DNA from: Amycolatopsis echigonensis
GTDB lineage: Bacteria > Actinomycetota > Actinomycetes > Mycobacteriales > Pseudonocardiaceae
Length of the DNA: 64,000 bases
Assembly (NCBI RefSeq): GCF_014174495.1
Contig: NZ_JACJHR010000018.1
Location: forward strand, 1 to 64,000
Direction of reading: 5' to 3'
The notes below the pieces were generated by a model. It had not been told where the DNA came from, did not search any database, and saw only the letters and a program-made list of their open reading frames with translations. The position numbers and the translations under genes were made by a program. Below, in pieces: positions 8,185 to 17,394 of this stretch (positions are counted from its first letter, which is position 1; each line of letters begins with the position of its first letter).

Positions 8185-8819
8185 CAGTTCCTCCCCAGGA
8201 ACGAGCCGCCGCCGTAGTAGTCGTCGTCATCTGTCGGGTCCGGCGCCGGGCGGGCGGGGCGTGCGGGCCGGGACGGCGGAGCGGGCGGGGCCGCGGGCCG
8301 GGCGGGCGGGGCGGAATCGTCCTGGGCGTCGAAGAATTGCGGCTGCGGCGGTGCCGGCGGGGCCGTTTCCTCCGGAATCTCCGGCTCCGGGATCTGCTCT
8401 TCGAGGAATTTCATCGCGTCGCTGTTCTCGCCGATCACCGGTGCCATGATCGCGGTCAGCTGCTGCGCCGCCTGGGCCTGGGCGCGCCGGGCGGTGGCCA
8501 GCACGGCGGCCGCGAGGGCGGCTCGCGGCATCTCGTCCGCGCGGGAGCCGAACTGGAGTTCCTGCAGCGCACCGGCGGTGTTGACGGTCGCGGTGACCGC
8601 GCCGTCCGGGCTCGTCGCGGTCGCCGACACGTGCTTCAGCCGTTCCTGGGCCTCCGCGGCCCGCTGCCGGATTTCGGCGATTTCGGGAGAAAGTGCGTTC
8701 ATGTCGGCCGCTGCTTTCGGATCGAGTTGTGCATAGTCGTTCCGAGGCAGAAAACCGGGTTCCGGTTCCCCGTGCAAGCTAAGTTCCGAGTTGCCCGGTT
8801 CGTCGTCATTAAGAATCAT
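8184..8819 (-). CDS. YbaB/EbfC-like protein, first gene of type VII-associated operon
   Basis: Protein of up to 211 aa with a central YbaB/EbfC-type region (about residues 40-140): helices around [16 protein letters not shown] and a beta section [19 protein letters not shown]. Such proteins bind DNA in other bacteria, but in actinobacteria diverged versions accompany EspC/WXG100-type genes. The C-terminal 70 residues are Pro/Ala-rich with APP and PARP repeats. The start is uncertain: ATG at 8819 gives an acidic leader with lower GC codons, while an internal ATG at 8702 would begin [11 protein letters not shown], closer to the domain. First gene of the five-gene operon. Confidence 0.7.
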   Translation of the reverse strand: MILNDDEPGNSELSLHGEPEPGFLPRNDYAQLDPKAAADMNALSPEIAEIRQRAAEAQERLKHVSATATSPDGAVTATVNTAGALQELQFGSRADEMPRAALAAAVLATARRAQAQAAQQLTAIMAPVIGENSDAMKFLEEQIPEPEIPEETAPPAPPQPQFFDAQDDSAPPARPAAPPAPPSRPARPARPAPDPTDDDDYYGGGSFLGRN

Positions 8820-8923
8820 TTGCCCGTCATTTACCTCGCGCCGCCCGGACCGGAGGGCGCGCCGGGCACTGCCGGGTCCGTAAACTCGGTGTGAGTAGCA
8901 GGAGGACCGCGAAGGAGGTGCCG

Positions 8924-9949
8924 GTGGCGAACACGGAAGAGCGTCGCTTCGAGGTGCTGCGCGCGATCGTCGCCGATTACGTGTCGAACCAGGAGCCGGT
9001 CGGGTCGAAGACGATCGTCGAGCGGCACAACCTCGGTGTTTCCAGCGCCACCGTGCGCAACGACATGGCCGCGCTGGAGGAAGAGGGCTACATCGCCCAG
9101 CCGCACACCAGCGCCGGCCGGATCCCGACCGACAAGGGGTACCGCCTGTTCGTCGACCGGCTCTCGGAGATCAAGCCGCTGTCGGCGGCCGAGCGGCGCG
9201 CGATCACCAGCTTCCTCGACTCCGGCACCGACCTCGACGACGTGCTGCGCCGGTCGGTCCGGCTGCTCGCGCAGCTCACCCGCCAGGTCGCGGTGGTGCA
9301 GTACCCGATGCTCACCAACACCGTGGCGCGGCACCTCGAAGTGGTCCCGCTCACGCCCGCGCGGCTCATGCTCGTGCTGATCACCGACTCCGGCCGCGTC
9401 GACCAGCGCACCGTCGACCTCGGCGACGTGGTCACCGAGGAGACCGTGCTGCGCCTGCGCACCGTGCTCAACGGCGCGCTCGCCGGGCGGCGGCTGGCCG
9501 ACGCGGCGGCGAACGTGGCCGAGCTGCCCGACGGCGCGCCCCCGGACCTGCGCGACCACCTCACCCGGATCTGCACCACGCTGGTCGAATCGCTGGTCGA
9601 GCACCCCGAAGAGCGGATCGTGCTCGGCGGCACCGGCAACCTGACCCGCAACGTCGCGGACTTCCCCGGATCGCTGCGCCAGGTGCTCGAAGCGCTCGAG
9701 GAACAGGTGGTGGTGCTGAAGCTGCTCGCCGCGGCCCGCAACCCCGGTGCGGTCACCGTGCTCATCGGTGAGGAAAATGAGGACGAGCAGATGCGCAGCA
9801 CCTCGGTCGTGTCCATCGGCTACGGCCGGGACGACATGCTGCTCGGGGGGATGGGCGTCGTCGGGCCGACCAGGATGGACTACCCGGGCACGATCGCGGC
9901 GGTCCAGGCGGTCGCCAACTACGTGGGGCAGATCCTGTCCGGCCGCTGA
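8924..9949 (+). CDS. hrcA: Heat-inducible transcription repressor HrcA
   Basis: Repressor of class I heat-shock genes, binding CIRCE operators and requiring GroE for folding. The 341-aa product starts [20 protein letters not shown]. It has the winged helix ([35 protein letters not shown]) and the HrcA effector domain, with a conserved GYGRDDM segment near the C-terminus. GTG 8924 is preferred to the in-frame GTG 8891 because GAAGGAGGTG lies just upstream at 8911-8920. It is followed after 51 bp by dnaJ, the usual actinobacterial hrcA-dnaJ2 pair. I found no recognisable CIRCE upstream. Confidence 0.95.
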   Translation: MANTEERRFEVLRAIVADYVSNQEPVGSKTIVERHNLGVSSATVRNDMAALEEEGYIAQPHTSAGRIPTDKGYRLFVDRLSEIKPLSAAERRAITSFLDSGTDLDDVLRRSVRLLAQLTRQVAVVQYPMLTNTVARHLEVVPLTPARLMLVLITDSGRVDQRTVDLGDVVTEETVLRLRTVLNGALAGRRLADAAANVAELPDGAPPDLRDHLTRICTTLVESLVEHPEERIVLGGTGNLTRNVADFPGSLRQVLEALEEQVVVLKLLAAARNPGAVTVLIGEENEDEQMRSTSVVSIGYGRDDMLLGGMGVVGPTRMDYPGTIAAVQAVANYVGQILSGR

Positions 9950-10000
9950 CCGGCGGCAGGCCGGGGACGTGGCGGAACACGAAGGAGAAGGCAGAGCAAC

Positions 10001-11164
10001 GTGGCGAGGGACTACTACGGGATCCTCGGGGTGGCCAAGAACGCGAGCGATCAGGAGATCAAGCGCGCGTACCGCAAGCTGGCCCGCGAGCTCCACCCCG
10101 ACGTGAACCCGTCGGAGGACGCCCAGCACCGCTTCGGCGAGGTGACCACCGCGTACGAGGTGCTCTCCGATCCGCAGAAGCGCAAGATCGTCGACCTCGG
10201 CGGCGACCCGATGGACACGGGCGGCCGGGGCGGCGGGGGCGGCGACCCCTTCGCCGGCTTCGGCGGGCTCGGCGACATCATGGACGCCTTCTTCGGAGCG
10301 GCCGGCGGGGGCGGCGGACGGGGCCGCGGGCCGCGCAGCCGCGTCCAGCCCGGCTCCGACGCGCTGATCCGGCTCGGCCTCACCCTCGAGGAGTGCGCGA
10401 CCGGCGTCGACCGCGAGATCACCGTCGACACCGCGATCGTCTGCGACCTGTGCCGCGGCGCGGGCACCGCCGAGGGCACGAGCACCAAGACCTGCGACAC
10501 CTGCGGCGGGGCCGGCGAGGTCCAGTCCGTGCAGCGGTCGTTCCTCGGCCAGGTCGTCACCGCGCGCCCGTGCCCGGTGTGCCGCGGCTTCGGCGAGGTC
10601 ATCCCCGACCCGTGCCGCCAGTGCGGCGGCGACGGCCGGATCCGGTCGCGGCGCGGCGTCACCGCGAAGATCCCGCCCGGCGTCGGCGACGGCATGCGGA
10701 TCCGGCTGTCCGGCCAGGGCGAGGTCGGCCCCGGCGGCGGCCCGGCGGGCGACCTCTACGTCGAGATCGACGAGGCCCCGCACGAGGTGTTCGTCCGCGA
10801 GGGCAACGACCTGCACTGCAACTTCCGCATCCCGATGACCACCGCGGCACTCGGCGCGACGGTCCCGATCGCCACGCTGATCGACGGCGACTACGAACTC
10901 GACATCGAACCCGGCACCCAGCCCAACACCGAACTGGTGCTCACCGGCAAGGGCATGCCGCGGCTGCGCTCGTCCGGCCGCGTCGACGGCCGCGGCGACC
11001 TGCACGTGCACATCGACGTCGTGGTGCCGACCAAACTCGACGAGGCCCAGCGCGACCTGCTCGTCGACCTGGCCCAGCAGCGCGGCGAAGAAGTCCCGAC
11101 GCTCGCCGCCAACGGCAGCAAGCACGGCGGCCTGTTCTCCAAGCTGCGCGCGAAGAACCGCTGA
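10001..11164 (+). CDS. dnaJ: Chaperone DnaJ (DnaJ2 type)
   Basis: Hsp40 co-chaperone that delivers substrates to DnaK and stimulates its ATPase. The 387 aa contain an N-terminal J domain with the HPD motif in ELHPDVN (residues 32-34 region), a short Gly-rich linker, and the zinc-binding domain with four CxxCxGxG-type repeats ([32 protein letters not shown]). C-terminal substrate-binding beta domains follow. The GTG start has GAAGGAGAAG about 11 bases upstream. It is cotranscribed with hrcA and rsmE by spacing. The short G-rich linker matches the DnaJ2 form that accompanies hrcA. Confidence 0.96.
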   Translation: MARDYYGILGVAKNASDQEIKRAYRKLARELHPDVNPSEDAQHRFGEVTTAYEVLSDPQKRKIVDLGGDPMDTGGRGGGGGDPFAGFGGLGDIMDAFFGAAGGGGGRGRGPRSRVQPGSDALIRLGLTLEECATGVDREITVDTAIVCDLCRGAGTAEGTSTKTCDTCGGAGEVQSVQRSFLGQVVTARPCPVCRGFGEVIPDPCRQCGGDGRIRSRRGVTAKIPPGVGDGMRIRLSGQGEVGPGGGPAGDLYVEIDEAPHEVFVREGNDLHCNFRIPMTTAALGATVPIATLIDGDYELDIEPGTQPNTELVLTGKGMPRLRSSGRVDGRGDLHVHIDVVVPTKLDEAQRDLLVDLAQQRGEEVPTLAANGSKHGGLFSKLRAKNR

Positions 11165-11166
11165 CG

Positions 11167-11919
11167 GTGCCGGACACCACCCTGCCGGTCTTCCTCGCCC
11201 CGGCCGTGCCCGCCGAAGGCCGGGCGCTGCTCGACGGCGAGGAAGCCCGGCACGCGGCCACCGTGCGCCGGCTGCGCGTGGGGGAGCAGCTCGTGCTCTC
11301 CGACGGGGCCGGCGCGATGGCCCGCTGCGCCGTGGACGCGGTCGAAGCGGGCCGGGCGGCGTCGGTCACCCTCACCGTTCTCGAGCGCTGGCAAGAAGAA
11401 CCGCCCGCGCTGCGCGTCCACGTCGCCCAGGCGCTCGCCAAAGGCGACCGCGGAGAACTGGCCGTCGAACTGGCCACCGAAGCCGGCGCGGACGCGATCG
11501 TGCCCTGGCGCGCCGCCCGCAGCGTCGCCCGCTGGGACGACGGACCCCGCGGCGAGAAAGCCCTCGCCCGCTGGCGCGCCACCGCCCGCTCGGCCGCGAA
11601 ACAAGCCCGCCGAGCCCACGTGCCCGCCGTCGCCGAACCCGTCGGCACGCGCGAACTCGCCCAGCTCGCCGCGACGATGTCCGCGACGCTCGTCCTCGAA
11701 TCCGGCGTCACCAGCAAACTCACCGACCTCGACCTCCCCGACGGCGGCGACCTCCTCCTCGTCGTCGGCCCCGAAGGCGGCATCACCGACGAGGAACTCG
11801 CCCTCCTCGAACAAGCCGGAGCCACCACGGTCCGCCTCGGCCCGACCGTCCTCCGCACCTCCACCGCGGCAGCCGTCGCACTCGGCGCGTTAGGCGTCCT
11901 CACCGGCCGCTGGCACTGA
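11167..11919 (+). CDS. rsmE: 16S rRNA (uracil-1498-N3)-methyltransferase RsmE
   Basis: SPOUT-class enzyme that methylates U1498 of 16S rRNA with SAM. The 250-aa product has the N-terminal PUA-like domain (residues about 1-75) with EARHAATVRRLRVGEQ and the C-terminal trefoil-knot domain with VVGPEGGITDEE and RLGPTVLRTSTAA. It starts at GTG 11167, two bases after the dnaJ stop, so it is translationally linked. The dnaJ-rsmE-HIT-phoH order is shared with other actinobacteria. It is followed by a 420-bp gap with hairpins, which probably ends the hrcA operon. Confidence 0.95.
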   Translation: MPDTTLPVFLAPAVPAEGRALLDGEEARHAATVRRLRVGEQLVLSDGAGAMARCAVDAVEAGRAASVTLTVLERWQEEPPALRVHVAQALAKGDRGELAVELATEAGADAIVPWRAARSVARWDDGPRGEKALARWRATARSAAKQARRAHVPAVAEPVGTRELAQLAATMSATLVLESGVTSKLTDLDLPDGGDLLLVVGPEGGITDEELALLEQAGATTVRLGPTVLRTSTAAAVALGALGVLTGRWH

Positions 11920-12203
11920 CGCGAACCCGGAAAACCCGGCAGAACCCCTCAATATCCGCCCCAGGTGATGGCGCGTCGCACCCCCGCCAGCTACTCTGCA
12001 CGGCAACGCGCGAACCCAAGGGTTTCACCCCGCCCCCAGGCGGGCATTACTCTTGAGTACGAACCCGAACCCCGCCGGGCACCTCCCCCCTCGGTCCGGC
12101 GGAGCCGCGGCGGCGGTGGAGCGACCCCCAGGCTCCACCGCGCCGCGGCGTCTTCGTATCGCCTGGCGGCGATCCTTCGCTGCTGCGGTTCCGGCTATTA
12201 CTC

Positions 12204-12224
12204 CCGGGGGGCCGAGCCCCCCGG
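12204..12224. repeat. GC-only hairpin CCGGGGGG/CCCCCCGG
   Basis: Perfect 8-bp stem 12204-12211 with 12217-12224 around a CCGAG loop, followed by GACCCCC. Elements of this look recur between genes in many high-GC actinomycetes (recollection, not checked). It could be a terminator or a dispersed palindromic repeat. Confidence 0.55.
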
Positions 12225-12250
12225 ACCCCCGCGGTGCGGTGGTTGCGTTT

Positions 12251-12315
12251 GTGCGTCCGTTGCGGTAGTGCGTGGGGTGGTTGAGTGCCGTGCGTCCGTC
12301 GCGTTAGTGCGTGGG
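12251..12315 (+). repeat. 26-bp direct repeat upstream of HIT gene
   Basis: GTGCGTCCGTTGCGGTAGTG... (12251-12276) and GTGCGTCCGTCGCGTTAGTG... (12290-12315) match at 24 of 26 positions with a 39-bp period. The second copy ends 25 bp before the HIT start, so the repeat lies in the probable promoter region. Role unknown. Confidence 0.7.
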
Positions 12316-12339
12316 TGTGGCGCTTTGTAGGGTGTTGCC

Positions 12340-12717
12340 ATGAGTGATGCGGGTGCTGCGGAGACTTTGTTCGAGCGGATCATCGCTGGGGAGATTCCGG
12401 CGGACGTCGTGTACCAGGACGACAGCACGTTCGCGTTCCGGGACATCAATCCGCAGGCGCGGGTGCACGTGCTCGTCGTGCCGCGGAAGAGGTACCGGAA
12501 CGTGGGGGAGCTGGCCGAGGGGGACCCGGAGCTGCTGTCCCGCGTGCTGTTGACGGCGCGGAAGGTCGCGGAGATCGAGGGGATCGCCGAGAGCGGGTAT
12601 CGGGTCGTGTTCAACACCGACGCCGACGCCGGGCAGACCGTGTTCCACGTGCACGCCCACGTGCTCGGCGGCGAGCAGCTGGGGTTGTTCGGGAAGCCGC
12701 AGGGCGGAGTGCACTGA
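12340..12717 (+). CDS. HIT family nucleotide-binding hydrolase
   Basis: Histidine-triad protein of 125 aa, likely hydrolysing nucleoside phosphoramidates or AMP-lysine-type conjugates (HINT branch). The N-terminal LFERIIAGEIPADVVYQDD and FRDINPQARVHVLVVPR are typical HINT sequences. The catalytic triad HVHAHVLGG lies at residues 103-107, near the C-terminus as expected. The size equals HINT proteins. It sits between rsmE and phoH, a conserved actinobacterial position, and is probably transcribed from its own promoter because of the 420-bp gap upstream. Confidence 0.93.
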   Translation: MSDAGAAETLFERIIAGEIPADVVYQDDSTFAFRDINPQARVHVLVVPRKRYRNVGELAEGDPELLSRVLLTARKVAEIEGIAESGYRVVFNTDADAGQTVFHVHAHVLGGEQLGLFGKPQGGVH

Positions 12718-12810
12718 AACCGGGCTGCGGGGCGGGGATCAGGACAAGTAGCATTCAAGGGTCCCCGTACGCCGACTTGCGAAGTGCGCAGAAAGCAGGA
12801 CCGAGGCCAC

Positions 12811-13875
12811 GTGGCCGGAACTGAGACAGGTGGAGCCGCCCGAGCTGACAATCGGGTATCGGCCGAGGCAACCGCCGCTGGGGCGGCACAGGTTCGATTC
12901 CCGATCCCGGAAGCGGCCCAGCTGAGCCTGCTGGGGTCCCGGGACGAAAATCTGCGGGTCGCCGAGGAACTGCTGGCCGCCGACGTGCACGTGCGCGGCA
13001 ACGAGGTCACGCTCACCGGCGCCGCCGCGGACGTCGCGTTCGCGGAACGCGTGTTCACCGAGCTGGTGCAGCTCGCCGGCGGCGGGCAGCAGGTCGGGCC
13101 GGACACCGTGCGGCGCACCGTGGGGATGCTGTCCAGCGGCGACGCCTCGCCCGCCGAAGTGCTGAGCCTCAACATCGTGTCGCGGCGCGGCAAGACCATC
13201 CGGCCCAAGACGCTGAACCAGAAGCGCTACGTGGACGCGATCGACAAGCACACGATCGTGTTCGGGATCGGGCCCGCCGGCACCGGCAAGACGTACCTCG
13301 CGATGGCGAAAGCCGTGCAGGCGCTGCAGGCCAAGCAGGTCACGCGGATCGTGCTGACCCGCCCCGCGGTCGAAGCCGGCGAGCGGCTCGGGTACCTGCC
13401 GGGCACCTTGAACGAGAAGATCGACCCGTACCTGCGCCCGCTCTACGACGCGCTGCACGACATGGTCGAGCCGGAGTCGATTCCGCGGCTCATGCAGGCG
13501 GGCACGATCGAAATCGCGCCGCTCGCCTACATGCGGGGCAGGACGCTGAACGACGCCTTCATCATCCTCGACGAGGCGCAGAACACCACGCCCGAGCAGA
13601 TGAAGATGTTCCTCACCCGCCTCGGCTTCGGGGCCAAGATCGTCGTCACCGGCGACATCACCCAGATCGACCTCCCCGGCGGGCAGCGCAGCGGGCTCCG
13701 CGTCGTGCGCGACATCCTCGGCGGCGTCGAGGACCTGCACTTCGCCGAGCTCACCAGCCAGGACGTCGTCCGGCACAAACTGGTCGGCGACATCGTCGAC
13801 GCGTACGAGAAGTGGCAGGCCGTGCAGGACGCGCAGGAGCAGCAGACCGGCGGCTGGAAAGGCACCCGCCGATGA
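12811..13875 (+). CDS. phoH: PhoH family ATPase
   Basis: Cytoplasmic P-loop ATPase of 354 aa, related to helicase-type RNA enzymes, functionally linked to YbeY. The Walker A motif [11 protein letters not shown], Walker [16 protein letters not shown] and [18 protein letters not shown] are all present. An N-terminal KH-like segment ([15 protein letters not shown]) comes before. GTG 12811 is chosen because AGCAGGA is about ten bases upstream, though an in-frame GTG at 12784 is possible. It overlaps ybeY by ATGA, a conserved pair. Physiological substrate not established; RNA metabolism is the usual inference. Confidence 0.93.
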   Translation: MAGTETGGAARADNRVSAEATAAGAAQVRFPIPEAAQLSLLGSRDENLRVAEELLAADVHVRGNEVTLTGAAADVAFAERVFTELVQLAGGGQQVGPDTVRRTVGMLSSGDASPAEVLSLNIVSRRGKTIRPKTLNQKRYVDAIDKHTIVFGIGPAGTGKTYLAMAKAVQALQAKQVTRIVLTRPAVEAGERLGYLPGTLNEKIDPYLRPLYDALHDMVEPESIPRLMQAGTIEIAPLAYMRGRTLNDAFIILDEAQNTTPEQMKMFLTRLGFGAKIVVTGDITQIDLPGGQRSGLRVVRDILGGVEDLHFAELTSQDVVRHKLVGDIVDAYEKWQAVQDAQEQQTGGWKGTRR

Positions 13876-14423
13876 GCATCGAGATCGCCAACGAATCCGG
13901 CGTCGACGTCGACGAGGCGTCCATCGTCTCCGCCGCGCGCTACACCCTCGAGAAAATGGAGGTCAGCCCGCTCGCCGAGCTGTCCATCCTGTGCGTGACC
14001 CTCGAGGTGATGGAAGACCTCCACGAACGCTGGATGGACCTGCCCGGGCCCACCGATGTCATGGCCTTCCCGATGGACGAGCTCGACTCCTCCCGCCGCC
14101 CCGACGCGCCCGACTCGTCCCCCGCCCTGCTCGGCGACATCGTGCTCTGCCCGGCCTTCGCGAAAGACCAGGCGAAAACCGCGGGCCACCGGCTGATCGA
14201 CGAACTGCACCTGCTCACCGTCCACGGCTGCCTCCACCTCCTCGGCTACGACCACGCCGAACCCGCCGAGGAACGCGAGATGTTCGGGCTGCAGAAGCGG
14301 ATCCTCGGCGAATTCCAGGCCGCGGTCGCCGCGCACGAGGCCCGCAACGTGCAACGCGACGTCGACGACCGGGTGCTCGGCATCGCCGGGCTCGACGCAC
14401 CGCGGCCCGGGGAAACGCCCTAG
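13872..14423 (+). CDS. ybeY: Endoribonuclease YbeY
   Basis: Zinc-dependent single-strand RNase needed for 16S rRNA 3' maturation and ribosome quality control. The 183-aa product contains the metal motif [11 protein letters not shown] (H-x3-H-x5-H) and upstream ELHLLTVHG, with the [14 protein letters not shown] segment typical of the family. The ATG overlaps the phoH stop (ATGA), so translation is coupled. The C-terminus extends about 30 residues past the catalytic motif, as in other actinobacteria. Confidence 0.95.
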   Translation: MSIEIANESGVDVDEASIVSAARYTLEKMEVSPLAELSILCVTLEVMEDLHERWMDLPGPTDVMAFPMDELDSSRRPDAPDSSPALLGDIVLCPAFAKDQAKTAGHRLIDELHLLTVHGCLHLLGYDHAEPAEEREMFGLQKRILGEFQAAVAAHEARNVQRDVDDRVLGIAGLDAPRPGETP

Positions 14424-14432
14424 GCTCCGACC

Positions 14433-15758
14433 ATGGGAAACCCCCCAGCACAGGTCGTCATCGCGGTGACGCTCGTGCTGCTCGCGGGCGTGTTCGCGGC
14501 CGCGGACGCCGCGGTCGGCACGGTGTCGCAGGCCAGGGTCGACGGCCTCGTCCGCAACGGCCGCGTCGGAGCCCGCCAGCTCGCCGCGGTCGTCGCCGAA
14601 CGCCGCAGGCACATCAACCTGCTGCTCCTGCTGCGGCTCGCCTGCGAACTCACCGCCACGGTGCTGGTCACCGTGTCCTTCGTCGCCTGGTTCGACCGGC
14701 TGTGGCTCGCCATCCTGGTGTCCGCGGTCGTCATGGTCGTGGTCAGCTACGTCCTCATCGGCGTCGGCCCGCGCACCATCGGCCGCCAGCACCCCTACCG
14801 CGTCGGCACGATCGTCGCCGGACCGGTCCGCGCGCTCGGCACCGTCCTCGGCCCGCTGTCGCGGCTGCTGATCGTGCTCGGCAACGCGATCACCCCCGGC
14901 CGCGGCTTCCGCGAAGGCCCGTTCACCTCCGAGGTCGAACTGCGCGAACTGGTCGACCTCGCCCAGGAACGCGGCGTCGTCGAGGACTCCGAACGCGAGA
15001 TGATCCACTCGGTGTTCGAACTCGGCGACACCGTCGCCCGCGAGGTCATGGTGCCGCGCACCGAAATCGTGTGGATCGAGCGCACCAAAACCGTGCGCCA
15101 GGCCCTCGCGCTCGCGCTGCGCACCGGCTTCACCCGCGTCCCGGTGATCGACGAGTCGGTGGACGACATCGTCGGCGTGGTCAACATCAAAGACCTCATG
15201 CCCGAGTACATGGGCCCGGACGGGCCGAGCACGGTCGTCGACGCGGTGATGAACCCAGCCAGCTTCGTGCCCGACTCCAAACGGCTCGACGAGCTGCTCA
15301 AGGAAATGCAGCGCACGCACAACCACATGGCGATCGCCGTGGACGAGTACGGCGGCACCGCGGGCCTGCTCACCATCGAGGACATCCTCGAGGAGATCGT
15401 CGGCGAGATCACCGACGAATCCGACGCCGACGAGCGCCCCGAGGTCGAGGAGCTCGAGGACGGTTCGGTCCGGGTGTCGTCCCGGCTCAGCATCGACGAC
15501 CTCGGCGAACTGTTCGGCATCGACCTCGAGGACCACGACGTGGAGACCGTGGGCGGGCTGCTCGCCGAGCGACTGGGTAGGGTCCCGCTGCCGGGGGCCG
15601 AAGCCGAGGTCGCCGGTCTTCGGCTGTTCGCCGAAGGGGGCAAGGACCGCCGCGGCCGGATGCGCATCACGTCCGTGGTCGTCCGGCCGTCCTCCGCGCG
15701 CCCGCGCACCCGCCCGCCCCAGCCCGAAGAGCACGACAGGAGAGTCGAACATGCCTGA
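14433..15758 (+). CDS. Hemolysin/CorC family membrane protein (CNNM-CBS)
   Basis: Membrane protein of 441 aa, probably a magnesium or cobalt transporter or efflux regulator. The N-terminal CNNM region (residues about 1-165) has three to four hydrophobic helices. A CBS-domain pair follows: one module around VPRTEIVWIERTKTVRQA and DDIVGVVNIKDLM, a second with LLKEMQRTHNHMAIAVDEYG and LLTIEDILEEIVGEI. The C-terminal CorC/HlyC domain begins near SVRVSSRLSIDDL. It sits nine bp after ybeY, and its last codons overlap the start of the next gene, in the conserved ybeY-hlyC-era block. Confidence 0.92.
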   Translation: MGNPPAQVVIAVTLVLLAGVFAAADAAVGTVSQARVDGLVRNGRVGARQLAAVVAERRRHINLLLLLRLACELTATVLVTVSFVAWFDRLWLAILVSAVVMVVVSYVLIGVGPRTIGRQHPYRVGTIVAGPVRALGTVLGPLSRLLIVLGNAITPGRGFREGPFTSEVELRELVDLAQERGVVEDSEREMIHSVFELGDTVAREVMVPRTEIVWIERTKTVRQALALALRTGFTRVPVIDESVDDIVGVVNIKDLMPEYMGPDGPSTVVDAVMNPASFVPDSKRLDELLKEMQRTHNHMAIAVDEYGGTAGLLTIEDILEEIVGEITDESDADERPEVEELEDGSVRVSSRLSIDDLGELFGIDLEDHDVETVGGLLAERLGRVPLPGAEAEVAGLRLFAEGGKDRRGRMRITSVVVRPSSARPRTRPPQPEEHDRRVEHA

Positions 15759-16089
15759 CCTCGACGCCGAGGACCAGAAGCTGGTCACGCTGGCCCGTTC
15801 GGCCCGCGCGCGCACCGGTGCCGCGGAAGGCGCCGCGATCCGCGACAGCGACGGCCGCACCTACGCCGCCGCCACCGTCGACCAGCCGTCGTTCAAGCTC
15901 ACCGCCGTGCAGGCCGCCGTCGCCGCCGCGCTGTCCAGCGGCGCCGAGGGCATCGAAGCCGCCGCGGTCGTCACCGCTGACGCGCTGGTCGCCGAGGCGT
16001 CGATGCACGCGGTCCGCGACGTCACCAAGGCCGCGCCGATCATCTTCGCCGATCCGTCCGGCGCCGTGGTCGAGGTGCTGCACTCGTGA
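15751..16089 (+). CDS. Cytidine deaminase-like protein lacking catalytic residues
   Basis: A 112-aa protein with the general layout of a bacterial cytidine deaminase: N-terminal helix EDQKLVTLARSARARTGAAEG, strand GRTYAAATV, helix LTAVQAAVAAALSSG. The zinc and catalytic motifs are missing: where H/C-A-E is expected there is TAVQAAV, and there is no PCxxC. It contains no cysteine. An equivalent small gene lies before era in mycobacteria. Catalysis is therefore unlikely; a structural or RNA-binding role is possible. RBS AGGAGAG precedes the ATG. It overlaps both hlyC and era, which suggests coupled translation. Confidence 0.85.
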   Translation: MPDLDAEDQKLVTLARSARARTGAAEGAAIRDSDGRTYAAATVDQPSFKLTAVQAAVAAALSSGAEGIEAAAVVTADALVAEASMHAVRDVTKAAPIIFADPSGAVVEVLHS

Positions 16090-16985
16090 CCGAACCGCAC
16101 CGTTCCGGTTTCGCCTGCTTCGTCGGCCGCCCCAACGCGGGCAAATCGACGCTCACGAACGCGCTCGTCGGCACGAAGGTCGCGATCACGTCCAGCAAAC
16201 CGCAGACCACCCGGCACGCCATCCGCGGCATCGTCCACCGCGAAGACGCGCAGCTGGTGATCATCGACACCCCCGGCCTGCACCGCCCGCGCACGCTGCT
16301 CGGCCAGCGGCTCAACGACGTCGTGCACGAGACCTGGTCCGAAGTGGACGTCGTCGGGTTCTGCGTGCCCGCCAACGAGAAAATCGGCCCCGGCGACCGG
16401 TTCATCGCCGCCGAGCTGAAGAAGATCGCCCGGCGCACCCCGGTGATCGGCGTCGTCACCAAGACCGACCTCGTGAAGCCCGAACAGGTCGCCGAGCAGC
16501 TGGTCGCGCTGCAAGAGGTGATGGAGTTCGCCGACCTCGTGCCGGTGTCCGCTGTGGACGGTTTCCAGGTGCGGACGGTCGCCGACCTGCTGGTGCAGCG
16601 CCTGCCCGAGGGACCGCAGCTGTACCCGGGCGGCGAACTCACCGACGAGCCCGAGCAGACCCTCGTCGCCGAGCTGATCCGCGAAGCCGCGCTCGAAGGC
16701 GTCCGCGACGAGCTGCCGCACTCCATCGCGGTGACCGTCGAGGAGATGATCCCGCGCGAAGACCGCGACGACCTCATCGACATCCACGCGCTGCTGTACG
16801 TGGAACGGCCCAGCCAGAAGGGGATCATCCTCGGGCACAAGGGCGAACGGCTGCGCGAGGTCGGCGCGACCGCGCGCAAGCACATCGAACGGCTGCTCGG
16901 CACGAAGGTGTATCTCGACCTGCACATCAAGGTGGCCAAGGACTGGCAGCGGGACCCGAAGCAGCTGCGCAGGCTGGGTTTCTGA
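16086..16985 (+). CDS. era: GTPase Era
   Basis: Ras-like GTPase with a C-terminal KH domain that binds the 3' end of 16S rRNA in 30S assembly. The 299 aa include G1 GRPNAGKST, G2 region KPQTTRHAIRG, G3 DTPG, G4 TKTD, and the KH motif around KGIILGHKGERLREVGATAR. Length is standard. The start is GTG at 16086, overlapping the upstream TGA (GTGA). Position after ybeY fits a shared role in 16S maturation. Confidence 0.96.
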   Translation: MTEPHRSGFACFVGRPNAGKSTLTNALVGTKVAITSSKPQTTRHAIRGIVHREDAQLVIIDTPGLHRPRTLLGQRLNDVVHETWSEVDVVGFCVPANEKIGPGDRFIAAELKKIARRTPVIGVVTKTDLVKPEQVAEQLVALQEVMEFADLVPVSAVDGFQVRTVADLLVQRLPEGPQLYPGGELTDEPEQTLVAELIREAALEGVRDELPHSIAVTVEEMIPREDRDDLIDIHALLYVERPSQKGIILGHKGERLREVGATARKHIERLLGTKVYLDLHIKVAKDWQRDPKQLRRLGF

Positions 16986-17061
16986 CCGGTTGTGATCGTG
17001 CCCGGCGGCGCGGGCGGGTAGCGTCAGGCCGAACCGCACCCGATTCGTCCAGGGGGACCGC

Positions 17062-17394
17062 ATGACCGGCCCGTATCCGCCGCAGGGCCCGTACCCGCCT
17101 TCGTACGGTTACCCGCCGCAGTATCCGCCGCCGCCGGACAGCAACCTGGTGTGGGCGATCCTGGCGACGGTGTTCTGCTGCCTGCCGCTGGGCATCGTCG
17201 CGATCGTCAAGGCCAGCCAGGTGAACACCTTGTGGTACCAGGGATACGCGGCCGAAGCGCACCGCGCGGCGGACGAGGCGCGCAAGTGGGCGATGTGGTC
17301 GGCGCTCAGCGTCGCCATCCTGATCGGGCTGTACGTGATCGTCGCGCTCGTGGTGTTCCTGATCGCCGGGAGCGCGATCTGGTGGCCGCATTGA
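17062..17394 (+). CDS. CD225/dispanin family small membrane protein
   Basis: Membrane protein of 110 aa. The first 25 residues are Pro/Tyr-rich (PYPP repeats). A hairpin helix follows (VWAILATVFCCLPLGIVAIVKASQV), then an amphipathic loop with AADEARKWAMWS and a second transmembrane helix (about residues 78-103). This pattern is the CD225/dispanin fold. Function in bacteria is unknown. GGGGGA upstream of ATG serves as RBS. It overlaps the next gene at TTGA. Another dispanin-type gene lies at 19206. Confidence 0.85.
   Translation: MTGPYPPQGPYPPSYGYPPQYPPPPDSNLVWAILATVFCCLPLGIVAIVKASQVNTLWYQGYAAEAHRAADEARKWAMWSALSVAILIGLYVIVALVVFLIAGSAIWWPH

Larger units (their letters stand above)
11920..12339. 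other. Intergenic region with hairpins and a direct repeat
   Basis: No gene is supported here. Two GC-rich hairpins are visible: CCCGCC (12029-12034) with GGCGGG (12039-12044), and a perfect 10-bp stem GCGGTGGAGC (12113-12122) with GCTCCACCGC (12132-12141). Neither has a T-run. They are candidate terminators of the hrcA-dnaJ-rsmE operon. A third hairpin and a direct repeat are listed separately. Confidence 0.6.

Noticed and set aside
8820..8923. CIRCE operator upstream of hrcA
   Set aside because: No TTAGCACTC-N9-GAGTGCTAA or close variant was found.
8831..11125. 764-codon minus-strand open frame over hrcA-dnaJ
   Set aside because: Shadow frame; the plus-strand genes are unmistakable.
13527..15860. 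777-codon minus-strand open frame over phoH-ybeY-hlyC
   Set aside because: Shadow of three well-supported plus-strand genes; no domain seen.
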